Below, one piece after another: positions 12,925-21,240 of a stretch of 23,097 bases of DNA. The notes beneath the pieces were generated by a model that saw nothing but the letters and a program-made list of their open reading frames with translations, made no database searches and was not told where the DNA came from. Location of the stretch: positions 1 through 23,097 of the IMG/VR virus record IMGVR_UViG_3300031670_000016. One strand, 5' to 3'. The translations under genes and the position numbers were made by a program. Positions within the stretch are counted from its first letter, which is position 1. Each line of letters starts with the position of its first letter. Origin of the DNA: a virus.

Positions 12925-14322
12925 ATGGGCTCAACCCCGAGTTCTTTACCGCTAAGCGATATCGTTGTCGTGAACGTTTCGGTTGCCCAGGGCTCCGTTG
13001 CGCCGCGACCATTCAATCAGGGCCTCATTGTGGGCCCGTCCACCGTCATTCCATCATATGGAGCGAACGCGCGCATTCGCCAATATCCCTCTCTCGCTGC
13101 GATGCTGACGGATGGATTCGTTGACACGGACCCTGAGTACATTTCCGCCGGCCTGTATTTCAGTCAGGTTGCAGTTCCGCAATTCGTGTGGATAGGACGG
13201 CAGGACCTTACAGCCATCCAAACGGCGATTCCCCATAGTGGATCGGCGGGTACCGGATACGCAGTCGGAGATACTGTTACGCCGACGCAGGCTGGTGCGT
13301 CAAATGCAAAACTGGTCGTTCTTACTGTAGATGCTGGCGCGGTCCTAACATTGGGAACCACCCCTGGCAATCAGGGGACCGGATATTCCGTTGCCACGGC
13401 GTTGCCGACAACGACGAGTGGAGCAGGAACCGGCCTGGAAGTTGATATTACGGCCATCGGTGAAACTTTGCTCCAGGCTGTCGAGGCGTGCAGCCTGGTG
13501 AACCAGCAATGGTATTGCTTCATGTGCTGTGGGGCGGTAGACGCCGATCATCTCGCTTTGGCCGCATGGTCCTCGGCGAACTGGATGACGGCCATGTATT
13601 TTGGCTCGACTGCCGACAGCTCTATTCCAGCCGGAACGACCGGCAATCTTGCCCTCGAGATGCAGGCGGCGAAGTATCGTGCCTACCTGAGCTATGACAC
13701 CACGCAGACGGGGGACGAGTTCCCGAATAACATCTATGCAGCCGCCGCGATTATCGGGGCCGCGTGCGGTCTGAATACTGGGCTGGCCGGGAGCGCCTTT
13801 ACCCTCAATCTCAAGTCCCTTGTAGGCATTGCGCCGGAACCTCTCACGCAGACTCAATATGCGGCCATTGCGGCGGCGAACTGCAATACATGCGCGAGCT
13901 TTGGACCATATGACGGATACATAGTTTCGGGAATCCTCTCAAGCGGAGAATTCTTCGATCAGATTCTCGGCCGCGCCATGCTTGTCAACCTGATTCAAAC
14001 CAATCTGATGAATTTACTTGTCAGTGTACCGAAGATTCCGCAAACGGACCCAGGAGAGCATCAGCTTATCGCTCAAGTGGAAAACTCCTGCGCGCAGGAA
14101 GCCTTGATCGGCTATATCGGACCCGGCGTGTGGGAAGGCGCGCCCGTCCTGAATTTGACCACCGGCCAAGCGTTGCCTCAAGGATATTTTGTGCAAGCGC
14201 AGTCCTTTACGCAGCAATCTTCGGGAGATCGCGCGGCGCGTAAGGCCATGACAATTTACGCCGCGATTCTTGAGGCAGGCGCGGTGCATAGCGTTATCGT
14301 TAACGTGAACGTGCAGTTATAG
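12925..14322 (+). CDS. Tail sheath protein (DUF3383) with inserted beta domain
   Basis: This 465-residue protein is the contractile sheath. The N-terminal DIVVVNVSVAQGSVAPRPFN then QGLIVGPSTVIP, the FVWIGRQD strand and the C-terminal SSGDRAARKAMTIYAAILEA with GAVHSVIVNV agree with DUF3383 (PF11863). Residues 104-178 look like an inserted domain: two GTGY motifs (GTGYAVGDTV and GTGYSVATAL) about 42 residues apart with Thr/Gly/Val strands and a closing GLEVDITAI. The ribosome site AAGGAG lies 6 bases before the ATG. The insert is known from other structural proteins and would probably face outward on the sheath. Confidence 0.9.
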   Translation: MGSTPSSLPLSDIVVVNVSVAQGSVAPRPFNQGLIVGPSTVIPSYGANARIRQYPSLAAMLTDGFVDTDPEYISAGLYFSQVAVPQFVWIGRQDLTAIQTAIPHSGSAGTGYAVGDTVTPTQAGASNAKLVVLTVDAGAVLTLGTTPGNQGTGYSVATALPTTTSGAGTGLEVDITAIGETLLQAVEACSLVNQQWYCFMCCGAVDADHLALAAWSSANWMTAMYFGSTADSSIPAGTTGNLALEMQAAKYRAYLSYDTTQTGDEFPNNIYAAAAIIGAACGLNTGLAGSAFTLNLKSLVGIAPEPLTQTQYAAIAAANCNTCASFGPYDGYIVSGILSSGEFFDQILGRAMLVNLIQTNLMNLLVSVPKIPQTDPGEHQLIAQVENSCAQEALIGYIGPGVWEGAPVLNLTTGQALPQGYFVQAQSFTQQSSGDRAARKAMTIYAAILEAGAVHSVIVNVNVQL

Positions 14323-14332
14323 GGGAGAGCAA

Positions 14333-14797
14333 ATGTTCGGACCTGTTCAGACTACATACAGCTTCAGGGATTTGACTGGAGTTCTAATAAACCCCATCCT
14401 CGACATTCCATATCAGCTTGTCGGCGGAAATATCGGCCTCGGCTCAATCACCATAAAAATGTTGACCGAGCGAGCCGACGTGCTGGTCGGAACCGATGGA
14501 AGTGTAATGCCCATGTATATCGCCGGCGCGAACGCCGAGATGACCATTGAAGTGCAGCAAACCTCCGACCTGCACCATGCACTTATAGATCTCTACAATC
14601 TCCTCGTGACTGCGGCGGACTGGAACAACGACGTGAGCTTCTGGGCGGCAACGACTATCAGCCTGCGAACGATCACGGACGGGACAGGCCACTACTTGAC
14701 CGGAGTCATGCCTCGAAAGATCCCCGACAAGCCCTATGCTGCAAAAGGGCAAAACGTCACGTGGAACTTCCTGGCGGCGAATGCGATAACGCAATGA
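14333..14797 (+). CDS. Tail tube protein (DUF3277-like)
   Basis: The 154-residue product is the inner tube subunit, which forms hexameric rings inside the sheath. Features include YSFRDLTGVLINPILDIPYQ (about residues 9-28), SITIKMLTERADVLVGTDGS, an AEMTIEVQQTSDLH strand, and DGTGHYLTGVMPRKIPDKPY near the end, consistent with DUF3277 (PF11681). The start has GGGGAG 7 bases upstream. It directly follows the sheath gene and precedes the chaperone pair, the standard myovirus order. Its stop overlaps the chaperone start by ATGA. Confidence 0.86.
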   Translation: MFGPVQTTYSFRDLTGVLINPILDIPYQLVGGNIGLGSITIKMLTERADVLVGTDGSVMPMYIAGANAEMTIEVQQTSDLHHALIDLYNLLVTAADWNNDVSFWAATTISLRTITDGTGHYLTGVMPRKIPDKPYAAKGQNVTWNFLAANAITQ

Positions 14798-15267
14798 CGC
14801 CAAAAACAAAAATCGTGGAGTTTTCCGGCACGCGCTATCAGGTGCGCAAGCTCTCTCCGGACGTGGGATCGTTCATTCTCGGCAAGGCCCTGATGGTCGG
14901 AATAAAGGCTTCCGAGGAAAGCGCCGCAAGCAACGGAGATGCCGTGGCCGCGCCGGACAAAGCCGCACCGGAAGACATGGCGCGCGCGATCGCCTTTTCG
15001 TTCGTGTTCCGTGGGGCCGATTTCGAGACGCATCGCTTCGTGCAGGGAAAATGCCTTGCGGTGTGCTCGAGGATGGAAAGCAAGGATGGCGGCCCCGAAC
15101 TGCCCATGCCAATAGTGAACGATGCGGGCGCTTGGGCTATCCCTGAAATACGGGACGATGTCGCGCTGGTGATGCGACTAGAAGTTGAAGTGCTGGCATT
15201 CAATTTCACGGATTTTTTCGCCGTAGGGGGCCTGAATGCGATGGCGGGTCAGGTTTCAGCGGCATAG
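14794..15267 (+). CDS. Tail assembly chaperone, short (gpG-like) form
   Basis: This 157-residue protein occupies the place of gpG between tube and tape measure. It opens MTPKTKIVEFSGTRYQVRKL, has an Ala/Asp-rich middle (residues 45-70) and closes with LEVEVLAFNFTDFFAVGG. Chaperones of this kind bind the tape measure protein and recruit tube subunits and are not in the finished virion. The ATG overlaps the tube stop. A T TTT TTC slippery site (15213-15219) lies at codons 140-142, from which about 77 more residues can be added in the -1 frame, giving the longer gpGT-like form. Confidence 0.8.
   Translation: MTPKTKIVEFSGTRYQVRKLSPDVGSFILGKALMVGIKASEESAASNGDAVAAPDKAAPEDMARAIAFSFVFRGADFETHRFVQGKCLAVCSRMESKDGGPELPMPIVNDAGAWAIPEIRDDVALVMRLEVEVLAFNFTDFFAVGGLNAMAGQVSAA
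15213..15219 (+). promoter_or_regulatory. Programmed -1 frameshift site T TTT TTC
   Basis: In the chaperone frame the bases read T TTT TTC over Phe-Phe codons, the ideal X XXY YYZ pattern, so both tRNAs can re-pair after a -1 slip. The -1 frame is then open to 15452 and encodes a T-like domain. A run of five G follows at 15226-15230 and may help slippage or pausing. Confidence 0.7.
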
Positions 15268-15452
15268 AGTTTCCGCCGAATCTGGATGGCTTTCTGTGGC
15301 GTCCCGTTCTTGCGGGGATGTGGATGCAGAAAGAAACGTTCGATGGAACCTACGATTTCTCGGACTTGGTCGCGGTAAATGACGTGCTCGACTGGAAAGA
15401 AGAGAACGAGCGGCGATACATAGAAAATGCCCAATCAGAACGTCATCGATGA
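15219..15452 (+). CDS. Tail assembly chaperone, frameshift extension (gpT-like)
   Basis: After the slip at 15213-15219 the -1 frame runs 77 residues to a TGA, giving a 219-residue fusion with the first 142 residues of the short form. The extension has GIEFPPNLDGFLWRPVLAGM then WMQKETFDGTYDFSDLVAVN and DVLDWKEENERR, a Trp/aspartate-rich helical pattern typical of the T part of gpGT chaperones. No good independent start is present apart from internal ATGs, and the frame overlaps the tape measure start by 26 bases. Without it, 15268-15426 would be an unexplained gap in a packed operon, which supports the call. Confidence 0.78.
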   Translation, partial: RRRGPECDGGSGFSGIEFPPNLDGFLWRPVLAGMWMQKETFDGTYDFSDLVAVNDVLDWKEENERRYIENAQSERHR

Positions 15453-16860
15453 ATATCTCGTCAAGCTTGGATTTCAATCCGACTCGGTAAGTTATGCCCG
15501 CTTCGCGGCAGACCTGCGTGATGCTTCCGCCCTCGTTGACAACCAATTCCTTCGCATGGGCAAAAGCATTCTGGAATTCCAGTCCGCAATCATTGGAGCG
15601 TTTGCGGCTACGGGTGCCGCTGCTATTGGGATCGTCGACAAGACGGCGATGGCGGACCAGGAATACCGCTTGCTCGCTCTGCACATGTACACATCCCTGC
15701 CTGTAGCCCGCGAGCTGAAGGTTGCCCTAGACGCGCTGGGACAGCCGCTGGAAAACGTGATGTGGGACCCGGAACTTGCCGGACGTTTCCACCAGCTAGT
15801 GCAGGATCAGAGGACACTTACGCAGCAGTTGGGGCCGGGATTCGAGAATCAAATGCTCAGGATTCGCGACGTGCGTTTCGAGTTCACGCGCCTGGGAGTT
15901 GAACTGCAATACCTGTCAATGAATGTTGTTCAGGACCTCGCAAGGGCATTCGGAACGACCATTGATGGCCTGCTAGAAAAGATGCGCCATTTCAACGCGT
16001 GGTTTATCGCCAACATTCCATTTTTCGCGCAGGTTATTGCCACGAAACTGAAGCCCGTCTTGATCGACGTTTGGAACGTTCTTAAAAGCACGGGAGAGCT
16101 AATCAAGCAAATCGGCATCGACATATCGCAGCTTCCCATACAGAAGTTCATTCACGATATAGCCACATCCGTGATGGGACTGAACTCTATCGAGAGCGCC
16201 TTTGCCAAGATGGCCAGAGGCGACTTCAAGGGTTCATGGTCGGACCTGAAAGAGGCCAATAAACTGCTGGGTCCCGAAGGACAAGGACCGGCCCTATCGA
16301 TCCTTCCAGGTTCTCCCATTGATGTTCTGCTTCATGGGCAAACGCACGTTTCTAAATCCTCGATACAGGCTGACATCGTTTCTCAGGCGAAAGCGCTCGG
16401 AGTGGCTCCGGAGTTGGCCCTTGCTGTCGCTCAAATAGAAAGCAATTTCCAGCAATTCGATAAATCCGGAAATGTGCTGACCTCGAATGTTCCAGGCTCT
16501 CATGCGGCGGGGATATTCCAGCTTCAGCCGGATACCGCGAAGATGCTAGGCGTCAATCCGTCCAGCATTGGAGAAAACGTATATGGAGGCGTGAAATATT
16601 TGAAGCAGCTCCTCGATAGGTATCACGATGTCGGTGCCGCTCTTCAGCACTACTACGGAAGCAAGAATCCCGCCGAGAATGCGGCATATGCCAATCGCGT
16701 TCTCCAGGCCGAAGCGACTATTAATGTCACGGTGAATGTGGCAAGCAACGCCGATCCTAAAAAGATAGCCACGGAAACGGCCAAGGCGGTCGCGGCCACT
16801 CAGAACCAACGCACCCAGAGGAACATCGCCGAATTCCAGACGCCCGGATGGAGCTATTAG
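15427..16860 (+). CDS. Tail tape measure protein with lytic transglycosylase domain
   Basis: This 477-residue protein sets tail length and probably helps DNA entry. Residues 1-300 are mainly helical, with hydrophobic stretches at 52-72 (SAIIGAFAATGAAAIGIVD) and about 192-206 (WFIANIPFFAQVIAT) that could insert into membrane. Residues 313-417 form an SLT/GH23 domain: ALAVAQIESNFQQF with the catalytic Glu338, then HAAGIFQLQPDTAKMLGV, NVYGGVKYLKQLLDRY and ALQHYYGS. This would open peptidoglycan during infection. At 477 residues it is short for a tape measure, implying a short tail. The ATG lies within the end of the chaperone extension, with a weak ribosome site. Confidence 0.88.
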   Translation: MPNQNVIDEYLVKLGFQSDSVSYARFAADLRDASALVDNQFLRMGKSILEFQSAIIGAFAATGAAAIGIVDKTAMADQEYRLLALHMYTSLPVARELKVALDALGQPLENVMWDPELAGRFHQLVQDQRTLTQQLGPGFENQMLRIRDVRFEFTRLGVELQYLSMNVVQDLARAFGTTIDGLLEKMRHFNAWFIANIPFFAQVIATKLKPVLIDVWNVLKSTGELIKQIGIDISQLPIQKFIHDIATSVMGLNSIESAFAKMARGDFKGSWSDLKEANKLLGPEGQGPALSILPGSPIDVLLHGQTHVSKSSIQADIVSQAKALGVAPELALAVAQIESNFQQFDKSGNVLTSNVPGSHAAGIFQLQPDTAKMLGVNPSSIGENVYGGVKYLKQLLDRYHDVGAALQHYYGSKNPAENAAYANRVLQAEATINVTVNVASNADPKKIATETAKAVAATQNQRTQRNIAEFQTPGWSY

Positions 16861-17577
16861 ATGAGTTCCGGTGCTACGTGGCGTCCCCCGCAATGGCAAA
16901 CGACATCCGCGTCCAAGGTGCTGATTACATTTCCTGGACAAGGAAACGCCCCGCAATATAGCGGGACGGCTGGATCGAATGCGACACTTCCGGCCACGCA
17001 GACCTTGTATGCGTTCGATGCCGAATTCGAGATTGAGCATCAGCAAGAACTGCGCAGAACAGAGCACCCGGTACAGACTGGCGCGAGCGTTTCCGATCAC
17101 GCCTACATCGTTCCAGCGCGCCTTGTTTTGGATGTGGGGATGTCCGACGCGATGGACGCCTACTACAACCCGACTACCTGGTCAGGCTCGACATCAAAAA
17201 GCGTTTCCGCATACCAGACAATGCTGGCCTTGCAGTTCTCGCGTATTCCTCTATCGATCACAACCAAGCTTCGAACCTATCAAAACATGGTGATTGAGGC
17301 GCTGACGCCGCAAGAGAGCGCAAAAACCATTGCTGGACTTAGGATGCGTGTCGAGTTTGGACAGATTTTCATGGCCGATGTGTCGATGCCAGCAGTAAGC
17401 GCGCGCAGTCAGGATACCGACACAACCAACCTGGGTTCATTGACCACGCAGCCACCATCGGCTTCGCAGACGCAGCAGAACGAAGTACCTCCCACATATG
17501 TCCCGTGGAATGCGGTAGGGGCGGGGAACTGGTCAAGCAATGCGGTTTCAAATTCCAACGGACTGCCGAGCAAATAA
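16861..17577 (+). CDS. Dit-like baseplate/tail protein
   Basis: The 238-residue product resembles the N-terminal domain of Dit-like distal tail proteins. The signature FDAEFEIEHQQELRRTEHPV (about residues 52-71) is followed by SDHAYIVPARLVLDVGMSDA, the strongest match to that family, then YQNMVIEALTPQE. The C-terminal 60 residues are Ser/Gln/Asn-rich and probably flexible. It starts directly at the tape measure stop and ends directly before the plug gene. It probably forms the ring that joins tube to baseplate. Confidence 0.83.
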   Translation: MSSGATWRPPQWQTTSASKVLITFPGQGNAPQYSGTAGSNATLPATQTLYAFDAEFEIEHQQELRRTEHPVQTGASVSDHAYIVPARLVLDVGMSDAMDAYYNPTTWSGSTSKSVSAYQTMLALQFSRIPLSITTKLRTYQNMVIEALTPQESAKTIAGLRMRVEFGQIFMADVSMPAVSARSQDTDTTNLGSLTTQPPSASQTQQNEVPPTYVPWNAVGAGNWSSNAVSNSNGLPSK

Positions 17578-17934
17578 ATGCCTCAGATCATTCCACTCGC
17601 GCCATCGCCGAATCAGAGTTTCGCGGTACAGCTCCATGTGGATGGATCTCCACTGACCTTGAACCTCGTATTGCGTTGGTCCGAGATGGCCGGTTATTGG
17701 GTGATGACGATATTCGACTCGGCGCAGAATTTGCTTCTGGATTCCATTCCGTTGATTACCGGCTGGTATCCAGGAGCCAACATCCTCGCGCAGTATGCCT
17801 ATTTGGCTATCGGATCCGCTTTCATTCTCAATGAAGGAAATTCCCTTTCGGACTATCCAGGACGAAGCGATCTGGGAACTAGCTTCGCGCTGCTATGGGA
17901 CGACACAGCGCCAGCACAAGAGGCTATCGCGTGA
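17578..17934 (+). CDS. Baseplate plug protein (Pam3 gp18-like)
   Basis: This 118-residue protein resembles the plug subunit described in cyanophage Pam3. Typical pieces are SFAVQLHVDGSPLTLNLVLR (about residues 14-33), YWVMTIFDSAQNLLLDSIPL (40-59) with ITGWYPGANILAQYAYLAIG directly after, and a late DLGTSFALLWD. The plug closes the baseplate centre between hub and tube. The ATG follows the previous stop without a gap, and its stop overlaps the GTG of the hub gene (GTGA). Confidence 0.8.
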   Translation: MPQIIPLAPSPNQSFAVQLHVDGSPLTLNLVLRWSEMAGYWVMTIFDSAQNLLLDSIPLITGWYPGANILAQYAYLAIGSAFILNEGNSLSDYPGRSDLGTSFALLWDDTAPAQEAIA

Positions 17935-18968
17935 GCGCAACGTCGGCTATCCCGCTGTGGGGCCGGGCATGGAAACTATCGGTAAAGCTCGCCTCCGGCG
18001 ACATACAGGTTCTCTCCCAGAGCAGTTGGGACCCGGAAGCATTGCGGATAGTATTCGACATTCTTGAAAGCACGCTTCCATCTCCTTTCTGGTATGCGGA
18101 TGTGATTGTTTACAACCTGAACGACCCGGAAATGCAAAACATTCTTTTTAATGCCGTGTGGCTGACTCTTGAGGCTGGTTATCAGTCCGGCCCGAGCAAG
18201 TCGTCGATCATCTGGGACGGACCTGTCTTGCAGGTCATGTTTGATCGCGAGGACGTTGTAAATCTGACGATGCATTTCAACTGCCTCGCCGGGCCGTGGC
18301 TCATTGAGGAGCAATTCGTAAACGTGGCAATGGGACAGATGTCGAGCCAGCTTCAGGTTGTTTCATCCATGATCGATCAAATGGGCGGAAATGTGGACGA
18401 GCAGGTCAGTCCAAAGGCGAAAAAACTACTTGGCGCGAAACAATACCCTCGGGGGAAGACGATCTTCGGTAAGGTTAGCAAATATGTTTCGCAGATGGCG
18501 GACGATAACTTTCTGAATCATTGGATAGGAGGGAATCAACATTTTTTGAGCGAGCTGTTTGACTCATCCATTACGATGAATCCCGATCTGGTGTTCGGAC
18601 CTCCATTCCCACCGAATTACAACGCGGGATCTTCTTCGGATACATCGATCACGCGAAGCATTGTGGGGGTTCCGAAGCAGAACACGTTTGGGGCAATCTT
18701 TACGGTTCTGCTCGATCCGCGATTGAAGGTGCAGCTTCCGCCTCTCCTGGTCAAGCTCGACCAGACGGTCATATCGCAATTGAAGATTCAGTATGGGCAG
18801 GTCCTCACTCCGCTCGACCAAAGCGGACTATTTGTTGCCGCGCAGGTTCGTCATTACGGTGATACGCGAGGAAACGACTGGTATACGCAAGTGACGGGCT
18901 ACACGCGAGGATATGCGCAAGGGCTTTTGAGTGGGACGTTCGTGGCGTCCACGGCGGGTGTGCAATGA
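17931..18968 (+). CDS. Baseplate hub protein (gpD/gp44/Pam3 gp19-like)
   Basis: The 345-residue protein occupies the hub position between plug and spike. Beta-rich N-terminal strands (LWGRAWKLSVKLASGDIQVL) and a segment WDGPVLQVMFDREDVVNLTM begin it. The middle has a lysine-rich stretch and KTIFGKVSKYVSQMADDNFL, and the end has the conserved GLFVAAQVRHYGDTRGNDWY followed by TQVTGYTRGY, typical of trimeric hubs in which the latter resembles LysM/late-control D domains. GTG 17931 is chosen because it overlaps the plug stop; an upstream ATG at 17895 is a shadow start. Its stop overlaps the spike ATG. Confidence 0.8.
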   Translation: MSATSAIPLWGRAWKLSVKLASGDIQVLSQSSWDPEALRIVFDILESTLPSPFWYADVIVYNLNDPEMQNILFNAVWLTLEAGYQSGPSKSSIIWDGPVLQVMFDREDVVNLTMHFNCLAGPWLIEEQFVNVAMGQMSSQLQVVSSMIDQMGGNVDEQVSPKAKKLLGAKQYPRGKTIFGKVSKYVSQMADDNFLNHWIGGNQHFLSELFDSSITMNPDLVFGPPFPPNYNAGSSSDTSITRSIVGVPKQNTFGAIFTVLLDPRLKVQLPPLLVKLDQTVISQLKIQYGQVLTPLDQSGLFVAAQVRHYGDTRGNDWYTQVTGYTRGYAQGLLSGTFVASTAGVQ

Positions 18969-19669
18969 TTAGAGGAATATTGAATGCACTATCCCGCCTA
19001 TTCCAGCCGCAACTGACGCCTTCTCAGCTAAACTACGCGGAAACGGCGCAATGGAAGGAAATCCTCAATCAGGCGATAGCCGACCTTCGGGTTTCCGTCC
19101 CTGCCATCGTGCAATCGTTCGACGCATCGACGCAAACGGTTTCAGTGCAGATCGCCATCCGTGAAGTGGTTCGCACGCCATCGGGACCGCAGAACATTGC
19201 CATATCCCCGATCTATAACGTTCCCGTTATGTTTCCTTCGGCCGGCGGATTCTCGCTGACATTGCCATTGGAAAAAGGAGACGAAGGGCTTCTGGTGTTT
19301 TGCGATATGTGCATTGATCTGTGGTGGGTTCGGGGAGGAATCCAGAATCAATTCGAACGCAGGCGTCACGACGTTTCCGACTGCGAATTTTATCCTGGAG
19401 GACGCAGCCAGCCTCGCGTCCTTCCAAGCTATTCGTCCGATTCAGCGCAGCTTCGCAGTGACGACGGTACGGTCATTGTGGATGTGGCCGAGTCGGGAAT
19501 CGCGCTGACGGCACCGAAGGTGACGATCAATTCATCCGGCGATGTGGACATTTCGGCTGCCGGGAACGTCAATATTTCAGGAACGGCAATCATTGAGGGC
19601 AAGAGCTTCCTGACGCATTTGCATACAGGCGTAACGACAGGCAGCAGCGACACGGGGCCGGTGCTCTGA
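18965..19669 (+). CDS. Baseplate spike protein (gpV/Gp138-like)
   Basis: This 234-residue protein makes the central membrane-piercing spike. An OB-fold of the Gp138 N-terminal kind occupies about residues 40-150 (VPAIVQSFDASTQTVSVQIA, FPSAGGFSLTLPLEKGDEGL with LVFCD, and DLWWVRGG). A beta-helix follows (KVTINSSGDVDISAAGNVNI). The tip has SFLTHLHTGVTTGSSDTGPV, where HLH (H-x-H) is the motif that holds an iron ion in P2 gpV tips. It overlaps both neighbours (ATGA at its start, TGATG at its end). Confidence 0.88.
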   Translation: MIRGILNALSRLFQPQLTPSQLNYAETAQWKEILNQAIADLRVSVPAIVQSFDASTQTVSVQIAIREVVRTPSGPQNIAISPIYNVPVMFPSAGGFSLTLPLEKGDEGLLVFCDMCIDLWWVRGGIQNQFERRRHDVSDCEFYPGGRSQPRVLPSYSSDSAQLRSDDGTVIVDVAESGIALTAPKVTINSSGDVDISAAGNVNISGTAIIEGKSFLTHLHTGVTTGSSDTGPVL

Positions 19670-20055
19670 TGTCGGCAATCACCTATTTGCGGCTTGATGC
19701 TAACCACGATCCCATCTTCGATCCCGACGCGGAGTTAAGCAATTTGGACGCTGTAGCTCAAGCCATCGACACGCGACTGCTCTTGTTTCAAGGGGAATGG
19801 TGGGAAAACCTAAGCGAAGGCACGCCAATGTTTCAGGGGATCATTGGAAACCGCGCATCACAGAGCGGCTTAGAGGTTATGTCTCTCGCCATTTCTTCGC
19901 GCATTGCTGGCACGCCTTATGTTTCGGCTGTCGAGAATATCTCGATCACGTTCAACCCGACAAACAGGAAGTTGACCTTCAGTGCGATAGCGCAAACGTC
20001 TTTTGGTTCTGTGCCCGTAACCTTCACGCCGGGCGCCGTGGCGAGTCTTGGATAG
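19669..20055 (+). CDS. Baseplate wedge protein, gp25/gpW-like
   Basis: The 128-residue protein is placed between spike and J-like genes, as gp25-like wedge proteins are. It opens with YLRLDANHDPIFDPDAELSN, and the core FQGEWWENLSEGTPMFQGII (about residues 40-59) followed by SLAISSRIAGTPYVSAVENI resembles the gp25 family pattern in which G-E-W and the NLxxG turn are kept. It would bind sheath initiation subunits. The start overlaps the spike stop as TGATG, and the next gene starts three bases after its stop. Confidence 0.78.
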   Translation: MSAITYLRLDANHDPIFDPDAELSNLDAVAQAIDTRLLLFQGEWWENLSEGTPMFQGIIGNRASQSGLEVMSLAISSRIAGTPYVSAVENISITFNPTNRKLTFSAIAQTSFGSVPVTFTPGAVASLG

Positions 20056-20058
20056 GGT

Positions 20059-21240
20059 ATGGCCTACGCTCCACCATCGATAACCTCGGCGGGACTAACA
20101 ATTCCAAGCTATCAGGACATCATTGCGGATAATGTCGCGCAGTACCTCAAGATTTATGGGGCGAATCAGTACGTTGGCGACGATTCGGCAATCTATCAGC
20201 TTCTTTCCATCCTCTCACTCAAGATGTCGGATACCTGCGAAGCACTCCAATATGCTTACAACCAATCATCTCCGCTGACGGCCATCGGGGCGGGTCTCGA
20301 CCGGATCGTAAAGCTGAATGGAATCGCCCGGCTGCCATACACCTACTCGACGGCAACTGTAGCCGTGACAGGGGTGGTGGGAACTGTAATTAAAAACGGA
20401 GTGGCACAGGACACGAACGGAAACCAGTGGAACCTTCCGCAGCCCACCGTGACGATCCCAAGCGGAGGAAGTATCAACGTTTTGGCGACCTGCACTACGG
20501 CGGGAAATGTCACCGCCGAGCCCGGAACGATCACGATCATAGCAACGCCTGTGGGCGGCTGGTCCAGCGTGACGAATGCGGCGGCGGCTATACCCGGAAC
20601 ACCCATAGAAACGGATTCCCAGCTTCGCGCACGCCAGGCAATCTCGGTCTCGCTTCCTTCAGTAACGATGCTGGCCGGAACCGTGGCCGATCTTGAGGCC
20701 GTGTCCGGGGTGACGCGTGTAAATGTTCTGGAGAATCCCACTGGTGGAACGGACGCGAATGGAAATCCACCGCATTCGATTACAGCGGTGGTGGAAGGTT
20801 CAACCGATCTCTCCGTCGCAACGGCAATCTATAACAACCGAGGAATCGGCTGCTATACCAACGGGACCACAACGGTCGTTATCACCGACCCGGACACTGG
20901 GTACACCATGCCGATCCGTTTTGACCGGCCCACCTACGTTCCGATTTATGTCTCGATGTCCATCCACCTTTTAGCCGGTGGAACGAGCGCAACGTTGCTG
21001 GCGATTCAGGCCGACGTGGTCGCATATCTTAATTCTCTTGAAATCGGTGAGACGGTCGTTTACAGCGAACTCTATGGGTCCGCATTGAATGCCCGATCCA
21101 ATCCCGACCAGCCGACATTTTCAATTCGCGCCGTGACTTCCGGCATAGCGCCATCTCCGGTGGGAACTTCGGATATCACTCTGACCTTCAATGAAGTGGC
21201 GCAAGGTGCCTCGGCCAATGTGGTGATTACCAGTGTCTAG
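20059..21240 (+). CDS. Baseplate assembly protein J-like
   Basis: This 393-residue wedge component belongs to the baseplate J-like family (PF04865). Visible marks are QDIIADNVAQYLKIYGANQY (about residues 19-38), LTAIGAGLDRIVKLNGIARL (75-94), a beta-rich TCTTAGNVTAEPGTI segment, SQLRARQAISVSLPSVTMLA and VEGSTDLSVATAIYNNRGIG. Repeated Thr/Val strands in the middle point to a beta domain. It links the hub to the outer wedge and fibres. GGGT lies just before the ATG. Its last bases overlap the GTG of the next gene. Confidence 0.88.
   Translation: MAYAPPSITSAGLTIPSYQDIIADNVAQYLKIYGANQYVGDDSAIYQLLSILSLKMSDTCEALQYAYNQSSPLTAIGAGLDRIVKLNGIARLPYTYSTATVAVTGVVGTVIKNGVAQDTNGNQWNLPQPTVTIPSGGSINVLATCTTAGNVTAEPGTITIIATPVGGWSSVTNAAAAIPGTPIETDSQLRARQAISVSLPSVTMLAGTVADLEAVSGVTRVNVLENPTGGTDANGNPPHSITAVVEGSTDLSVATAIYNNRGIGCYTNGTTTVVITDPDTGYTMPIRFDRPTYVPIYVSMSIHLLAGGTSATLLAIQADVVAYLNSLEIGETVVYSELYGSALNARSNPDQPTFSIRAVTSGIAPSPVGTSDITLTFNEVAQGASANVVITSV

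Noticed and set aside
13345-13857. Minus-strand frame of 170 codons opposite the sheath gene
   Set aside because: Arginine/glycine-rich shadow without any start signal.
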